A stretch of DNA of 64,000 nt, taken from Ascaris suum. Lineage: Eukaryota; Nematoda; Chromadorea; Rhabditida; Ascarididae. The DNA lies in the NCBI GenBank assembly GCA_013433145.1, contig CM024174.1:4984336-5048335 (forward strand), given 5' to 3'. The notes beneath the pieces are model-generated. The model made no database searches, had not been told where the DNA came from, and was given only the letters and a program-made list of their open reading frames with translations. Below are positions 24,201 to 38,130 of the stretch, in pieces. The stretch's first letter is position 1; every line of letters begins with the position of its first letter. A program made the position numbers and the translations under genes.

Positions 24201-27200
24201 TAAAAAGAAAAATGAGAGTAGAAGGATGCGAAATATTCGTTTGTAAACAAATCGGCGCGTCGACGGACACATGGTGGATGCGGTGCCAAACGTTGGTGAC
24301 TACTTGAGAGCAGCACTTGCCTATTTCTGCACAGTGTTCTCATACCAGCACAATAGCACCAACCCTATTCTATAGTCCATAAATACCACGCATAAATACC
24401 GTTTCTATTTCAGACTGACCGAACCTATCATTGAAGTTAATATGATCTTCTCGGACTTTAACTGTCGAACAGAGCATAAAAGTTATTTGCCCCTTTTCAC
24501 TGACTACCTAATCTGGTCCACCGCTTACGTCAGACCGATGCCCGCAGCTCAATCGAAATCTCTCATACATTCATCCCATATGAACAAAATTGACTCGGTT
24601 ACTGAGAATGACAACTCATGCATGAGTTCATTTCCGCTTATAAGGAAACAATTACGAGCAATGCTGAAGGTAAAGCAGCCGGCTGCCGCATTGCCCAATC
24701 AATAATTACCGCCCGTGTTCAATCAGAAGCGTTTTCAGCTGAAAAGCCGCAGCACATTACTGCTAGCAGTCACAATAAACAATGCAGCTCCTATACCTTA
24801 TGCTGTCTAAAAGAAGCCCGTTATGCGCTTCTTCTCTCACTTCCTCAAATACAATATACTAAGCAACTTTCCTGCTACTACCTGTTGGTTAAGGCCGCAG
24901 ATACCCTCCCCCATTTGTGATTGTCCTCTCCACTCCGTCCAGTTTATCAAGCCTCTCTTAGGGAGCGCATTTCTATATGTAGAAGCTGTGTATAACCTAT
25001 AACCGAATAAAAGAAAACCTTTGTTCATGCGTATAGTGACATCGTCACCATGCTCCTCCTTCATTTCGCCTTCCTCCTCATCACTGCTTTCTGCCACTTC
25101 GCCCTCTTCGATTATTCGGCCACCTCGCACTCTCTTCAGCGGCTTCGTCATTTCCAGCATCATCTTAACAACAAAGGGAATCCAGCCGCTCTTATAGGTA
25201 CGTTTAAGCAACCTATTCGCCCTCAGCACATTTAGCATCACGCAGTCTTCCCACCCTCTCTCTTATTCATACGAGTCTCGTGGTAAAATTTGCAACTTCC
25301 ACATACCTCGAATGCTCACAGTGAAAACATTTGTTGTGTTTCAGGGATGTCTCATTCAGGCTTCATAAGCGCTTAAAACATGCACGCAACTGCACTATAT
25401 ATCGCCACAGACCTTCCACAAAAGAGCATGAAAATAAACGTAAAGAGTCCTTTCCTCGAACACATAAAAACAAAAGAAACGCTGATGAAATTGTATCTCA
25501 ACGGGAGAATATTAGCAGCGCAAAAAGTAAAGAGGTTTTGCTATATGCGAATTCCTCCAGTTCCCAAATAATGCTGCTTATGACGAATGCCTGCTTATCC
25601 TATATACAAATTAAAATGTTTCATGTTCGTCGAAACCTTATTTTCCATTACTCACAAACGTTTTGAATTTACTGCCGGAAAAGATTCCCCTCGATTCGAA
25701 TTCCCCATGTTGCCTATCCTTGAAATCATTTTACTAAATTGTCTTACTAAAGAGTACTAAAAATAACCTGTCATCCTTGCATATTCCTCGAGTTATAAGA
25801 ACCTTCAGCCCCAAACCTGTGAATTCAATACTGAAATAAAAAGGAGCCCAACTGGAGGAGGCCGGAAAAGAAGGCTGACAGATTTCCTCGACACTAAATC
25901 TAAAGCAAATGCCCTACACAGTGCAAAAATTGTGCTGCAAACGATCGCAACAGCCGCAATTACGCGAAACGACAAATCATCGAAAACGCTCTTTCGCAAT
26001 GCTTTTTTTAAAGATGAAATTCGCTCTTTTTTCATGTGATCTTATCGGAGATCTCTCCCTCCTCTTTAGTGCCATCTAATCAATTCTTTTCAGCCATTTT
26101 TATTCGTCATAAAAAGCCGAATTTGATGAAATAGGCCACTTTTGAAATACAACGCCAATCAGCCCCTCTTTGAAGCATATCGCCATCCCACTCCACATTC
26201 ATCTCCCATAAAAGATCAATAGCAGGGAAAAACGAATAACCGCTTAAATTCACCTCACTAATGAGTAACTATTAAAATAAGAGACTATCGATCGACAACA
26301 ATATTCTCATCGATTAATTACCGAAAAATTAAATATGCTTCAAAAGTTAAGTGAATTAACCGAAATAAACACAAAATGCTCTAAGGTTGGTCGAAATGTC
26401 GAAGAAGCGTTACTCAGCGTTATGCATCAGTCGCGTTGAACCTGCTTTCCCCCCGCCCGCATTTTTCAAGACGTCATCAGCGACAGTGCTTTTCGAAAAG
26501 CTCAGAAACAGAGTGGAAAAACTAAGAAGGAGGTTAAGTTACAAAAAACTTAAAGAAAGCCGCCTTCTTCCCACCTCCCCCTATACTACACTGTTGTCAT
26601 AAACTGGACGTTGCACTGCATTTTCTGAGAGACCTTACATCTGTCAGTCATGAGCACAACATAAATACTGTATTTAATGAAAGCCTTATAAATTATTTTT
26701 AGTTGATCCATAACCAGGAAGGCAGAGGGGACGGTGTTGGTCGGAAATTATAGAAGAGAAGTGCAAGCAAGGTCACACCTTGCCAGCAATGTATGCGTCG
26801 TGCCAAATAACATTGCAGCTCGCACCATCGATCAGTTCAACGGTCATCGGTGAGAATTCGGCAAATATCCTGAGAAATCAACCACGTTATCCCTAGTACA
26901 TCAATTCCTTAAAACGTACAATTCAGAAGTAAGAATTCTCAATCATTGGTTATCGTCCACTACTGAGTGGTCATTCGCTTACCCTCCCCACCCCACCCCC
27001 CCCCCCCCATCACTGTTTTACCGGATAATTTATTTATTGGCCGCTTGATGAAATCCAAATGATGTGATGAATGCAATAAAATATCAATTACAACGGCGCA
27101 ATTTGTGGATGTTTCATTCAATCTCGCAGGTTAAAAACAATGGATTATTGGCTATTTACTCGTTGTTTGAATTTATCAAAATAGCGCAACAAGTACGACA

Positions 27201-30200
27201 ATTAATTGTTTGTACTGATGCAATTTGTCCCTCCACCCGTGCACGGTCATTCAGTCCCTCCATCATCACTACGCAGTTGCCCAGTCAATGCCGCATTCTC
27301 ACACCCAAACAGTAGCGTTACTGAAAACGAACTTCTTGAAGTGTTTCCATTCTATGGCGCTATAGAAGATGGAGAAATAAAAGCCGCAGAGGAACGGGGG
27401 GACAATCCTAAGAGTTCTTTTATTTCTCATCAATGATCACTGATTAAAATTTGAAACAACTTCATCCATCTTTAACAAAAATAACGATCAATATTTATTT
27501 AACTGTAACAGAAGATTTGAAACTTCCTTGAATTTATTCGCAATTTCCTTAAGGTGATGTCGACTGTTAAAGAAAAAGACTAAAATGCCCCAAAGTACTT
27601 TCATCTATGTTCTTGAATTGGAAAACTTAGATCAAGGTAAGAGTCCGCTATGATACTGTGGCATTCTACAAGTCTCTAATTTGCTATCACTAAAAACATC
27701 GCTCCCATAAACAGGACCACTAAAACCAAACGAATCAACGGGAACGCAGAGAGAAAAAGGTATCGCAACATCTACTATTGTCGCACACTGAAACGCTTTA
27801 AATTCATAAATTTATGCGCATAACCAAAACTTTGTTCCTTTTCCTACAAATATGGGCAATTTTCTGAATTTTCATATAGTTTCCTGTTTCATGCTATACA
27901 TGCACTTCTTCGACTAGGCTCACAGGTAGCATAACTTTTAGCCTGAGCTTGAGGTCGCTCTAAATCGAATTTTTTCAACGCCTTAATACCCTATACATCC
28001 CCTCTGAAACTCCTCATGTTTCATACCTCGCCGACGTTGGCGCCTGTTTTGAAAGTAGTACTAAACAAGCAATAAAATGCTCAAAAGTCAGAGGAATGTT
28101 TAATTTCTTCCTCCTCTATGCCTCTCTCTCGATCTCCTCACTTTCGTGCATGCAAACTATAAGGCAAATGCTTTAGAACGCTGCAGTATGTTAGCAATTT
28201 CGAGTTGCTATTTGTGTGATATAAGGACCCTTCGGCACGCATTGCGTGTGAGCTTCGCCGTCTCCACATCGCCAAAACAGCAGATGTCACTTGCGGCCAC
28301 TGAATATCCGCCTCTTCGCGTTAGAACAACAACAGAAAAACTTCACGAATTTCAGAAATTTTGTGATTTTTTCCTTCATTGTTTCATGAAATGCAAAAAT
28401 ATCTCTACCAATTTCTCTACTTCTTCGATTCGTCTATTCAAAACTATTTTTGCTCTAACAATACTTTGAAAGAAAAAATACTTTTAGTTCACCAGTGATG
28501 CTCAACTATTGCTGTTACATCATAGAGGTTTTCACAATTCCCTAACATTAATAAACCAGCCGTATATTTATTCCTGGTAAGAGTAAACAAATAAAACAAA
28601 GTGAATAAATGAAGTAAACCAAAATTTAAAAGACGACAAAAAGCTGTGCTGGGTTCTCACTCGTCATAATATTATTTGCTAAATAGGAAAAGAGTAGCTG
28701 TTGTGGAAGATGACAAAAAACGGTTAGAAATGAGTAAAAACTTCACTACTGCAATAAATTTGTGCAACGTTTTGTCTGATGTGCAGTTACAGCAGAATAA
28801 TTCAAACGTCGTAAGAATATGAAATGATGCTGATGTTTTGACTCTTCGTTACTGATAGGAAGCAGCCATTAATGGACTCTTCATTGCTGCATATATTTTC
28901 TCCCAGAACGCGACTGATGAAAAACTCTAGAAAGCACATCGACTAATTCAATCGGCCGCCTAAAAAGCACATTCGCCAATCAATACGAACTGGCTCGCCA
29001 AAGGGAACGGTGAAAGAAACTATGACATATGACCTGCAGAGAAGAGGTCGCTCAGAAACAACAACTGCACAAAACATTTAGAATAATGTGAATGCAATAT
29101 GCCAAAGGGAATATAAATAAAATTCTACCGCTTCATTAAAGCTGACCCCAAACTTGAACAAAAGCCAGTAATGACTGCTAAAGTAGATGAAACAAAAGAC
29201 GGAAATAACTGCAAAAACAATAACTTCTCGATTTGAAACTCCGAAAGATCATCGATGCCTCGAACATATACGGAATGAAGGCGAACATTGTCGTCATCCG
29301 GATCGATACCCATCGATTCATACAGTTCGAGTAACTCATCTTGGCTGATCTGAAAATCCAACGTAACCGGCCTAGTGGTACGCTGCCAACTTTTCTAACT
29401 TTGATGACAGAAATGGGGGAAGAGAAGAGCACAATCAGAAAGGCAAGGAATAATAGGACAACTCCACCTCTCATTCATCGACTTCAAATACAAACATCTT
29501 ATCGGATAAAAACTCAGCAAAGATGTCAACATAGGTGTCGACCATCTTCTTCAAACTAGTCTGAACCTAGTTCTTCAACCTAGTTGGTAAAAAATTAACC
29601 AGGCAGCTAATTCACCTCATCTGCCTTCTAAGAGCAATATGTCCTAACGCATTATTTCAGTTGCAAGTTTCAATGTTGCACACAGCCAGCCCCCTTCTCT
29701 GCAGTAACTTTTTATGGCGTTGCTAGAGCACATTACAGTCGTCCACTTATGACCTTCGTTTGTTGTAATACAGTATTTGTAACGTTTATCGAATCGCTTC
29801 ATTCAGCGTCCAAAAAAATCAACGTGAAACGTCACATTTATTGCAAAGGTACACAAACTAGCTGTCAATAAGGAAAATAATGTCGCCATTTAATGCACTC
29901 AAAGCTAAAACACTCAAAGTGGTACCGTTATAAATGAGATACTCAAAGTAAATCATCGAAACACAAAACAAAACTGCAGACATTAGACAACCTCAATAAG
30001 TGGTGATTGCCGGGTAAGGAAATGGTGTAAGGTGGCATTTTCTACTGAAATGAAGTAGCAGTCACATCTCGCTCCCTTCCCATCCAGCATCAAAATTTAA
30101 TGCGAACGGAAAATGGCACAACCGGCATTCAACTCCTCGAGAAATCAATTATTACGCTTTGAGGATTTTCAAAGCGTGTTCACAGCTTCTCAATTCGATC

Positions 30201-33200
30201 GCTTAAAATCTACGCATTCAACTTGAGCACTGTGCTTGAGAATTCCCACTGCGAGACTGCGACACAGTGTGCGCAATCTCGCAAACACTTTCGCCGATCG
30301 ACTTTTCCTTCAACAGAACAGTCACTACCCTGAAAACACTTTCAAATAAGCTTAAAATTACATGCAGCAAAACGATCAACAAACAACTGTGCGGCTTCCA
30401 AATAGCATCAACGACGTATTCAACGAAGAGGTGGGGCACTAATGACGGCATATTCCACTAATTTTTAACTCTCATATGACCGCCACCAAAATTTCTTGAC
30501 GAACCTTCAAAGTTTTTGTACTCCAATTTAGTACTGCAGGGAGTAAATTTCCGCCCTGCTGCATCAAGTCTGTCCCGTCTGGAAGTCGCAACAGTTTGAT
30601 TAGGACGACGACTGAGCCGTGATCGAACCGAGTGACACCTATTAACACTGCGAGCAACATGCATCCCGTCGTTTACGAAATTGCAATATTCCATGCTACA
30701 TACTAATTCCATAGTGAATGTGAACTGTTTTTTAAAGACTTATACGAATGGAGAGGAAAAATTATTACGTTCAAAAGTAAGGATCGATGATGCGATCGAA
30801 ACAGAACGTCTGGCAGATCACTGCACCAGTGCGGCAACCCATGTGCAATGACCACACCTTTTAGATTGCAATGCAACCTTTAGCAGACCTAAAACTTGGA
30901 CGAGCAATAAAACTGCATCCAAACTCCATAAACTTAAAAGAAATCCACCTGCACTTGTCAAACAACAAACAAACGAGGAAAAAAAACAAAATGCAACTTT
31001 GATTTCGCTACCGTAGCCCACTTTTTCGTGCGCAACAACGAGAAAAAACAATTCGTGCCGAATGTTTGTTTTCTTCTGTCCTCTCATAAATCTGAGCTTA
31101 TTTTTCCAGAATCTTTCAATAAATAGGAATATTAATACGAGTGTCATACTTCTGAATCTCCCATTTCGGACTGAATTTTTATTAAAAGAAAAAAGAAATA
31201 CTTCAATGAAAATGAAAGGAGAGAAACTTCCCCTGTTGGAGAGTAACGTATAAAACCAAACAAATAATGGACTCAAAAAATTCCAGTGAGGAAGTTCCCG
31301 AGCATTTGTGTAAATCTCCGGGGTCTTTTGCTCCAAATAATCTAGCCCACTTGTTCTATGCTTTCCACGAAAATAAACACTCCAATGCATCAACAAAACT
31401 GATCCTTCGGTAAACACAAACGCCCTCCCGTTTGTGTGGCGCGCCTCCTTTGTCTACTTGCTCACGTGTACATGTCCGTATGCGCCTCAGCTCGCACCGC
31501 GTTGCGCTATTATATGACGCCATACCACCTCACAGAAGAAAACCTGGTGCGTTATCATCTTTAATCACTTCAGCAAAGCCACTGAGAGATTTCTTAAACA
31601 CTTTTCGCCTTCAACGAATTACTGCTACAAACAAATCCAAATCTGTGAGATATTATTTAGCATATCGCTAGAAACCTCTGGCGGTTCCTCCCATAATAGC
31701 GGTTTTTTTCCGTACCGCGATATGCAACTTGGAGTTATGATGGTCTCTGCTTCTAAAACACTGAACAACCACCTTAAGGTCTAACAAATGACAGGCTTCA
31801 CCACCCCTCCTCCAAATTCAACGACAAGAGGAGCCAGAACCTAGGTGATCCTTTTTCATTATGCCGACGAGCGAATGTCCCAATCACCATCTTCCTCTGC
31901 CTTTTTATGTTTTGGTATAAACGAATGAAAAACGTCACCATTTATGGTTTTTTACAGGCAACAAGAAAAACTGTTCCTTAGCAGCATATACCCTTGCAAG
32001 TGAAAACTCAACTTACGCTAAAACAAGAATTTAAACACAAACGAGGGTATCTTCAAGAGATAATAGCGTCAACAATCCCGGGTGATCATTTCTAAGCAAC
32101 GCCTTGCCTAATTATGGAAAGCGAACTTCTTTGTTGAGCGATTTTCAATATGAAAGCTCATCAAAGCAAAGCGCATTATCAACAATGATGTCACTTCGTC
32201 GTTAATGCACTCATCGCACGAAGTTCAGCTGTTTGGCTAATGTTTAATTTATTCTAATGCTTACTCAATATCACTTTATGCAATAACAAGTTCAACCTAT
32301 TTGGGGTCATTTCAAATATATTTCGGTGTTATTTTTTTCTTCGCTCTCTATGCAAAGAAAATCTAAAACAACTTCAACCTCATCGGTTATGAATCGCAAA
32401 AATGCAATGCAATGAAATGAAACCGTTTCTGTCAAAAATGTCATCAAACAAAGAAAATGCAATTTCCAAAGCGAAAAAATGCATTAAATGCAACGAAATG
32501 CAATGATGCCCTCTATTAAAAATGTAATTAAAGAAAAAAATGTTATCTTTTTGCAAAAATATGATGGGAATGCGATATATTTTCTATTTATGTAAATTAA
32601 TGTTCCCTACCAAAATTGCATAAAATTGTGCGATCAAACACTTCGAGCAGATAACGTGAGATTATTTTGCAACCAACAATTTAAAATCAGTGAACGTCTG
32701 TGTTTTTACTTTCCCACCTATCCGCTTGCAATTCGCTTTTTCGTCGCAATATTCCCTTGCAGTTATTCATTGCAGTATTCACTTGCATCGAAGTACATCA
32801 CACAGCAATAACAATAACAACAATTCAGACATGCTAAGCAGCAGCTAACATTTCTCTCAGCAAATTTTTTGTGGTCGATCATTGCATTGGCCTTTCGGAT
32901 GACACACACTGGTGTTAAACTCGTTTGCATGCTGACAAATCAATCGTCGTCACAAATGTGACCGACGTTTTATGCAACAACCACTTTCACTATGTCAAGA
33001 ACACGACGGTGCATATCGTCGCAAACACTTTTTTGCAATCAGCAAACGAAACTGCTGAGAGGGTTTTTTTCATTTAAGCGATACCGATTTCTCAACCTTT
33101 GCTGTCTTTCACTAAACATTTCGAAAAGGGAACACTGCCGTTTTATATGCGAATTATTCATTACGCCGTTTTCCACACACCGTATTTCCTAGTTTATAAG

Positions 33201-35727
33201 CACCGCCTCTCTGCATAAGCCCTCCTCCACTACATGGGCTCTACTTCGAGCTGCGAACGTCTTACACACCTTTATCGATAAAAATCCCACCCTCCCCGCT
33301 ATTCGCCTTAGAAAAGTTATCACTGAATAAATTAACTGACGATCGAAAAAAATGATTATCCCAGCACAGAGACCCCCAACAACCTCCCTTGACGATGCAT
33401 TCGTCCGTTACTTCTCCTAAACAGCACGGTTATGAAACTTTTCAGCTGCATAATTTTCCACGCGAATATAAGCTCAGAGCTACATATAAAGAGCGAAACA
33501 TTGCATCAGTATACCTAATCAAGATTGTACCTCATTTCCGGCATTTCATTTCATCATTTCCGGCATTTCATATAACATTCATTTCGTTGACACGGGTTCA
33601 TTATTGCAAATGGAAATGAGAGTGATTACATTCTAGCTTTAACGAAGAGGCAATGATCGATAGTTTGGAGAAGTCACTTCGCTCCATTCACTCACTCTTG
33701 CACCTCACAATTAGGCGTTCGAGCCCATCCACCAATCATTACTACGCAACATCCAGCAAAAGAGCGGTTAATCGATATATTTCACACAGGCTGTGTTCTG
33801 CTCCCATCCGATTTTTTTCATGTAGGTTCCCGGAAATTGCAACTAACACCGCAAAGCTTCATTGCCGACCATCACAAGCATCCCATACTATAAGCGATGC
33901 ACTCCTACAACCTCACCTCCAATAATACCATTCTGAAATATTCTCGTGAAAAACCTACACTCGAGAATAATAGTAGCATTCATTAAGCACCGTGCTCGCA
34001 ACGAAACGATTTCCAAAAATTGCAGCACTATATTCGAACAGCAACGAAAAACGCATTGGACCGCATTTGTGCTGCAATAACAAAAACCACTCTTCCCATC
34101 ACCTGTTTCAACATAGACACACATATGTTGGCATAAAGCACATCACAGCGCATTTCTATCTGTTATTTGCGAGTTCCCCAAAGTGATCTTCAATATTTCC
34201 TAAACCGCACAAATAATTACTGTTTAACTGATGTGTGGCGGCCGACCTCTGTTTTTATTTCGAATTTTGAAGTCAACATCGAAAGTCATAAAAGAGATAT
34301 TTTCGGGGGAAGTAGGCGAACCTTCCTTAAAGTAGACGAGAGAGAGTAATGAAACAGAGCACAAACGAAAGCAGTGAACACTCGATTCCTGACTTCCCGC
34401 TTCTCGGACGACAAGCAGCTCTCCTCAAATCCAGACAATCCTCCCGTTCTCCAACTCTTTTTTTTCCGCCCACCGATTAAGTTTTCTATGGTGCCCCTAA
34501 ATACGGTAGCAGCCATCTCAATCATGCGTGCTAAAACCCAAAAGAAGCAAATTGCAGCTTTGCGCCAATCACTCAACAATCGACAAGATGTGCAATGTTC
34601 GCAGCAAATACTGAACGTCCTCAATGAAATGGCGACAGAATAAATCAGTCAAGTAGTGTACTTGCTTATGTGGGTAAAACGAAAACAACGTAAAAATCTT
34701 CTGATTTTCGCAAAGAAACTTACAACGTGGACGTCTCTCTTCAAGATAAAAAAAAGCCAAGTTCGTCGACAAACGGTTACAAGATGAGAGCGCCGTTTCA
34801 TCACCACTGAGCTTATTAGCATTAAGCATCGACGATGCCAATGCTTCTCGGATCGCTATTGCTCACCTCACCTATCAACACTTTCATATACTCAATTAGG
34901 GGGGTGATGAAATTTGAAAACATCGGATTAACAACATATGATTGCACAAAAACATCGACTGACTGTTCTTTGACAAATGAACCCGCTAACTGATAGATGC
35001 ACCAGAAACGATAAACACCTGCCACGAGGTGTGACGTTGATAGAGGGCTGAAGTGGTGTTTTAGAGGCAACAATCATACATCACAACAACCACACCTTAC
35101 GACACCAATCTACGATGTTCCCCTCATTGCACATTCATTAAAGCCGTGATCCCGATCGAGAGTAAAGGAAGAGCGCATGTGGATAATATTGATTGGAAAT
35201 GAAACTGCACTCATGTGGCAAGTGAACACTTTCATTTCATCGGTACGCAACGCATCAACTCGTTTCATGTGCACACACACACAACGACCCCTCTCTAATT
35301 AACGATTCGTGCACACAACACTTCGCTTCCTTCAATATCAACCCACCCAAATGTGCCCTCCTCCTGCTGCTACATCTTTCAAACATCCCTCGCTCAGGTT
35401 GACGGTCTTTAACGTGCTACAAACAATACGGTAGCAATATACATACCTATGAAGAACTGGAACTTCGCCATAATTTATTATACTAATGAACGCTGCCACG
35501 AGTGCTTTCGAATATTGCCTGAACAAAGCGACCAAGATATAAGGGGTGACTTGAAGCCAAATACTGCTTTGGCTTACGAAATTAACAATTTTCCAATCAA
35601 CAAATTCATTTTTTGATCGTACCCGACCGCTTCAGAACAAGCTCCAAGAAAACGGATACAGATATATACATGGACATCTACGCGGGAATACAATAATATA
35701 ATTAAACGAACCCTCACATGCGAATTC

Positions 35728-35787
<60 letters not shown>

Positions 35788-37244
35788 GAACACCAAACAA
35801 TATGGATAAACACTCGGATGCTTCTAGATGGTTATGATTAGCAAAGCAGACTTCAAACCGTGACGGAAAGAACAACTGCTACGTTAAGATATATCTGTGA
35901 ACTGCCACCTTAACGGAACCTCGCACTGCCTATTTGCTCTTTGAGAAGTAAATAACAGAAAAACACACCGATTACCGTACTCAATAATATCCTTAATTTT
36001 GCAACTTGATACTGAGGCAGACATGACAGAACTTGTAAAGAGAACATCACCACTCACGAATGATACTCGAAAACCTGCTCATCAGCAATGTAAGCACAGA
36101 CACTACAAGTCTTCCCCGTTTGGTAATACACCATCACGACGGTCGTTTTATGGTACTGACATACCTCGAAATAATTTTTGGATAACGCTTTGAGGAAGCA
36201 ATAGCCAAGAGTTTCAGCACTAGAAAGATATCAAAGAAGCACCACATTCGTAGGGGCACAACAGCTGTGAGTGATAAAACACTGAAAGAAACAAAGAGCT
36301 GGAGGAAAGTGGTGGTGTTTCAACCATGTGAACAACCTCCATGCCCACCCCACCATCCCGCTTGCACAATTCTCTCTTGAAAACTTAAGAACATGTTAGC
36401 TTGAAACGAGTGACAATGATAGGAACATTCGAAGCTGCTGCTCTTTAAAAGTCAGGCAAGATGGCAACTGCAAAAACAACGGCATTCCTTTCCTTGATAT
36501 CTTCTTTGCCATACTGGATGCCCTTGTCGTTTAGACGTCTCACTAAAACCTTATACTTTGGCGAAACTACTGCATATGAGAAGCGAATGGGATGTCTCAA
36601 GGGCAACGTGAGGCATCACTTATGATTGCGCAACCATTCCTCCATCTCAAGCAATTCTTCTGCTCTTTCACTTTTATGGCCCGAACGACAGTGATTTTAC
36701 TAGTTTTATCACCACTCACTTCGACACAAAGAGACACAACCATAGACGTAGTTTCCTCATCAAAACAAGAAAAGCCTATCGAAGCGGTGCGAAACGCCAA
36801 TAACTATATGTGAGGTTTAGCACCTGTATGTCACATCTATACAACTGACCTCTGACCCCAAAATGTGCAAATCAAACATCGTTCTCCTCCCGCCCACACA
36901 CAAACTAAATAATCTCTCACCGTGTATTCGCCGGTTGGTGGCTGAATGCCAAAACGTTTCGCGCGCTGGATACGACGCTCTTTGGCTTCTGCTTTTGTGC
37001 TTTCATCATGAAATCGTCTGAGACGAAGTGGAGATGGATAGTAGCGCGGACGAGAACCACTCCTGCTGCTGTCGGATGACGCTGAACGATATCGAATTCG
37101 CCTGTGTCGATTCACTGCTGGTTTCTCTTCTTGAAGCTTCGACTGAAATTCTTACTTCATCTTCCCCTACAACTCATGAAACGTGGACCATTGGCATAGT
37201 GGATACAATCGCACAACACGGTTCCTCTTGTTTTGTCTTCCCAT
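18250..37244 (-). CDS. nuclear cap-binding protein subunit 3 (NCBP3)-like
   Basis: Minus-strand exons, 5' to 3': 37244-37215 (tentative start MGRQNKRNRV), 37142-36921, 29349-29225, 26869-26779, 25163-25019, 22896-22816, 20729-20621, 20166-19963, 19623 to 19496 or 19484, and 18377-18250 (TGA). All phases agree, giving 420 or 424 residues. The match to NCBP3 (C17orf85) rests on three points. Exon 2 has ERRIQRAKRFG, like human EKKEQRAKRFH. An RRM-like core reads VRLHSVYVRGIDDLSEFQIE and then SCNVIWHDAYIAG, like human VRLETIYICGVDEM and SCNVVWLDEMTATRA. An acidic EEGEVAESSDEEEGE block follows. NCBP3 works with NCBP1 and the exon-junction/TREX machinery in nuclear mRNA export. After the acidic block the protein has an aromatic/charged module (GYSYKWTNRKNRVRPGLNIF, WDYEHDTRFYVD), then basic RG and RRRR stretches that suit a nuclear RNA-binding protein. 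The human WLDD cap-contact motif reads LIDG here. The first exon and the last splice are the weakest parts. Confidence 0.72.
33533..33571. repeat. 17-bp direct repeat, two copies
   Basis: CATTTCCGGCATTTCAT occurs at 33533-33549 and again at 33555-33571, separated by five bases. A short internal duplication in intronic DNA; no function is evident. Confidence 0.8.
35729..35785. repeat. (TA)n microsatellite
   Basis: An uninterrupted TA dinucleotide run of about 57 bases lies inside the large intron of the NCBP3-like gene. The matching Ile-Tyr translation is meaningless. Confidence 0.95.
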
Positions 37245-38130
37245 GGCAATGACGTTTCAAATGTTTGGAAGTGCCCTCTAGAATGCAAGTAAGCACCACT
37301 ACCATTTATTCGCCAGTGCTTGCAACATGCAGTCAGAGTGCGTACACAGAATTATGCACTTCACCTCAACCAAAAAAAGAGAGCACGTCCCGACATGAAA
37401 GCAAGAGAAATACTCAGAAAAGATAGTTGCTCCTAGAAGAAATTAGCGTCCTTTGCGAGAGGAACCGGTACTGCTGTACCTGAAGTGACCACATCTTCAA
37501 GTCAACCAAGATAGGCCTCCAAAACTATTTAGATCATCGCCGAACAACACCACTGAAAGAGTAAGCACCTCTGGTAGCGTTACAAGCACCTTTCTAGGTC
37601 TTTTAATCCGGTCATCTCCAACACAACAGTACCACGAAGTCCTCGCAGGCCGAAATCCAGTCTTTAAAAATTGAAAAAAATGCAACAGCTGTGTGCAATG
37701 AGACGACTAATCAAGTGAATGAATACACTCCACTGCAACCACACAGCAGAACAAGACTGAGCAAGGGAAAACTGCAAGGAATGAAGCACAAACGATGTGG
37801 GTACCGTACATTTGTCGGTACGGTAAGGGAAGGCAGCCAAAAAGCGCCAAATGCTTGGGGAAGGTGCGAACGAAAGAAGGCGCTCGAACACCTGAAACTT
37901 TGCTCACCTACGCAATTACACTGAGGTTGAGTCTAAGTTCCAGGCGTCGAGCACTCTCTTCGTTGTTCTACACAACAACAAATAAACAAATAAGTATACA
38001 AAGGAAAAACATTGAAGGTTGAAGAACTGCAGCTGCTGTTTACAAATCAGCTCGAAATGCTCGAGCTGCTGGTGCTCAGAAATCAACTCGAACTGCTTCA
38101 CGAAGTTCAAAGAAAATATTCGCACTAGTA

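Larger units (their letters stand above)
29350..36920 (-). other. 7.6-kb intron of the NCBP3-like gene
   Basis: This interval lies between the SR-rich exon 2 and the first RRM exon. It has no conserved coding block that I can see on either strand. A 199-codon minus-strand ORF at 30818-31417 is rejected as chance. It contains the direct repeat at 33533-33571 and the (TA)n tract at 35729-35785. Its + strand is A-rich, meaning T-rich in the sense of transcription, as usual for nematode introns. Confidence 0.55.

Noticed and set aside
30818..31417. 199-codon minus-strand frame rich in Phe and Leu
   Set aside because: It lies inside the large intron of the NCBP3-like gene. The Phe-rich content reflects T-rich intronic sequence, and no splice or start context supports it.
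33712..33735. GCGTTCGAGCCC, resembling a tRNA B box
   Set aside because: The would-be T-stem bases do not pair, and no A box lies at the right distance.
35574..35813. Frame with a long Ile-Tyr repeat
   Set aside because: Translation of the (TA)n microsatellite, not a protein.
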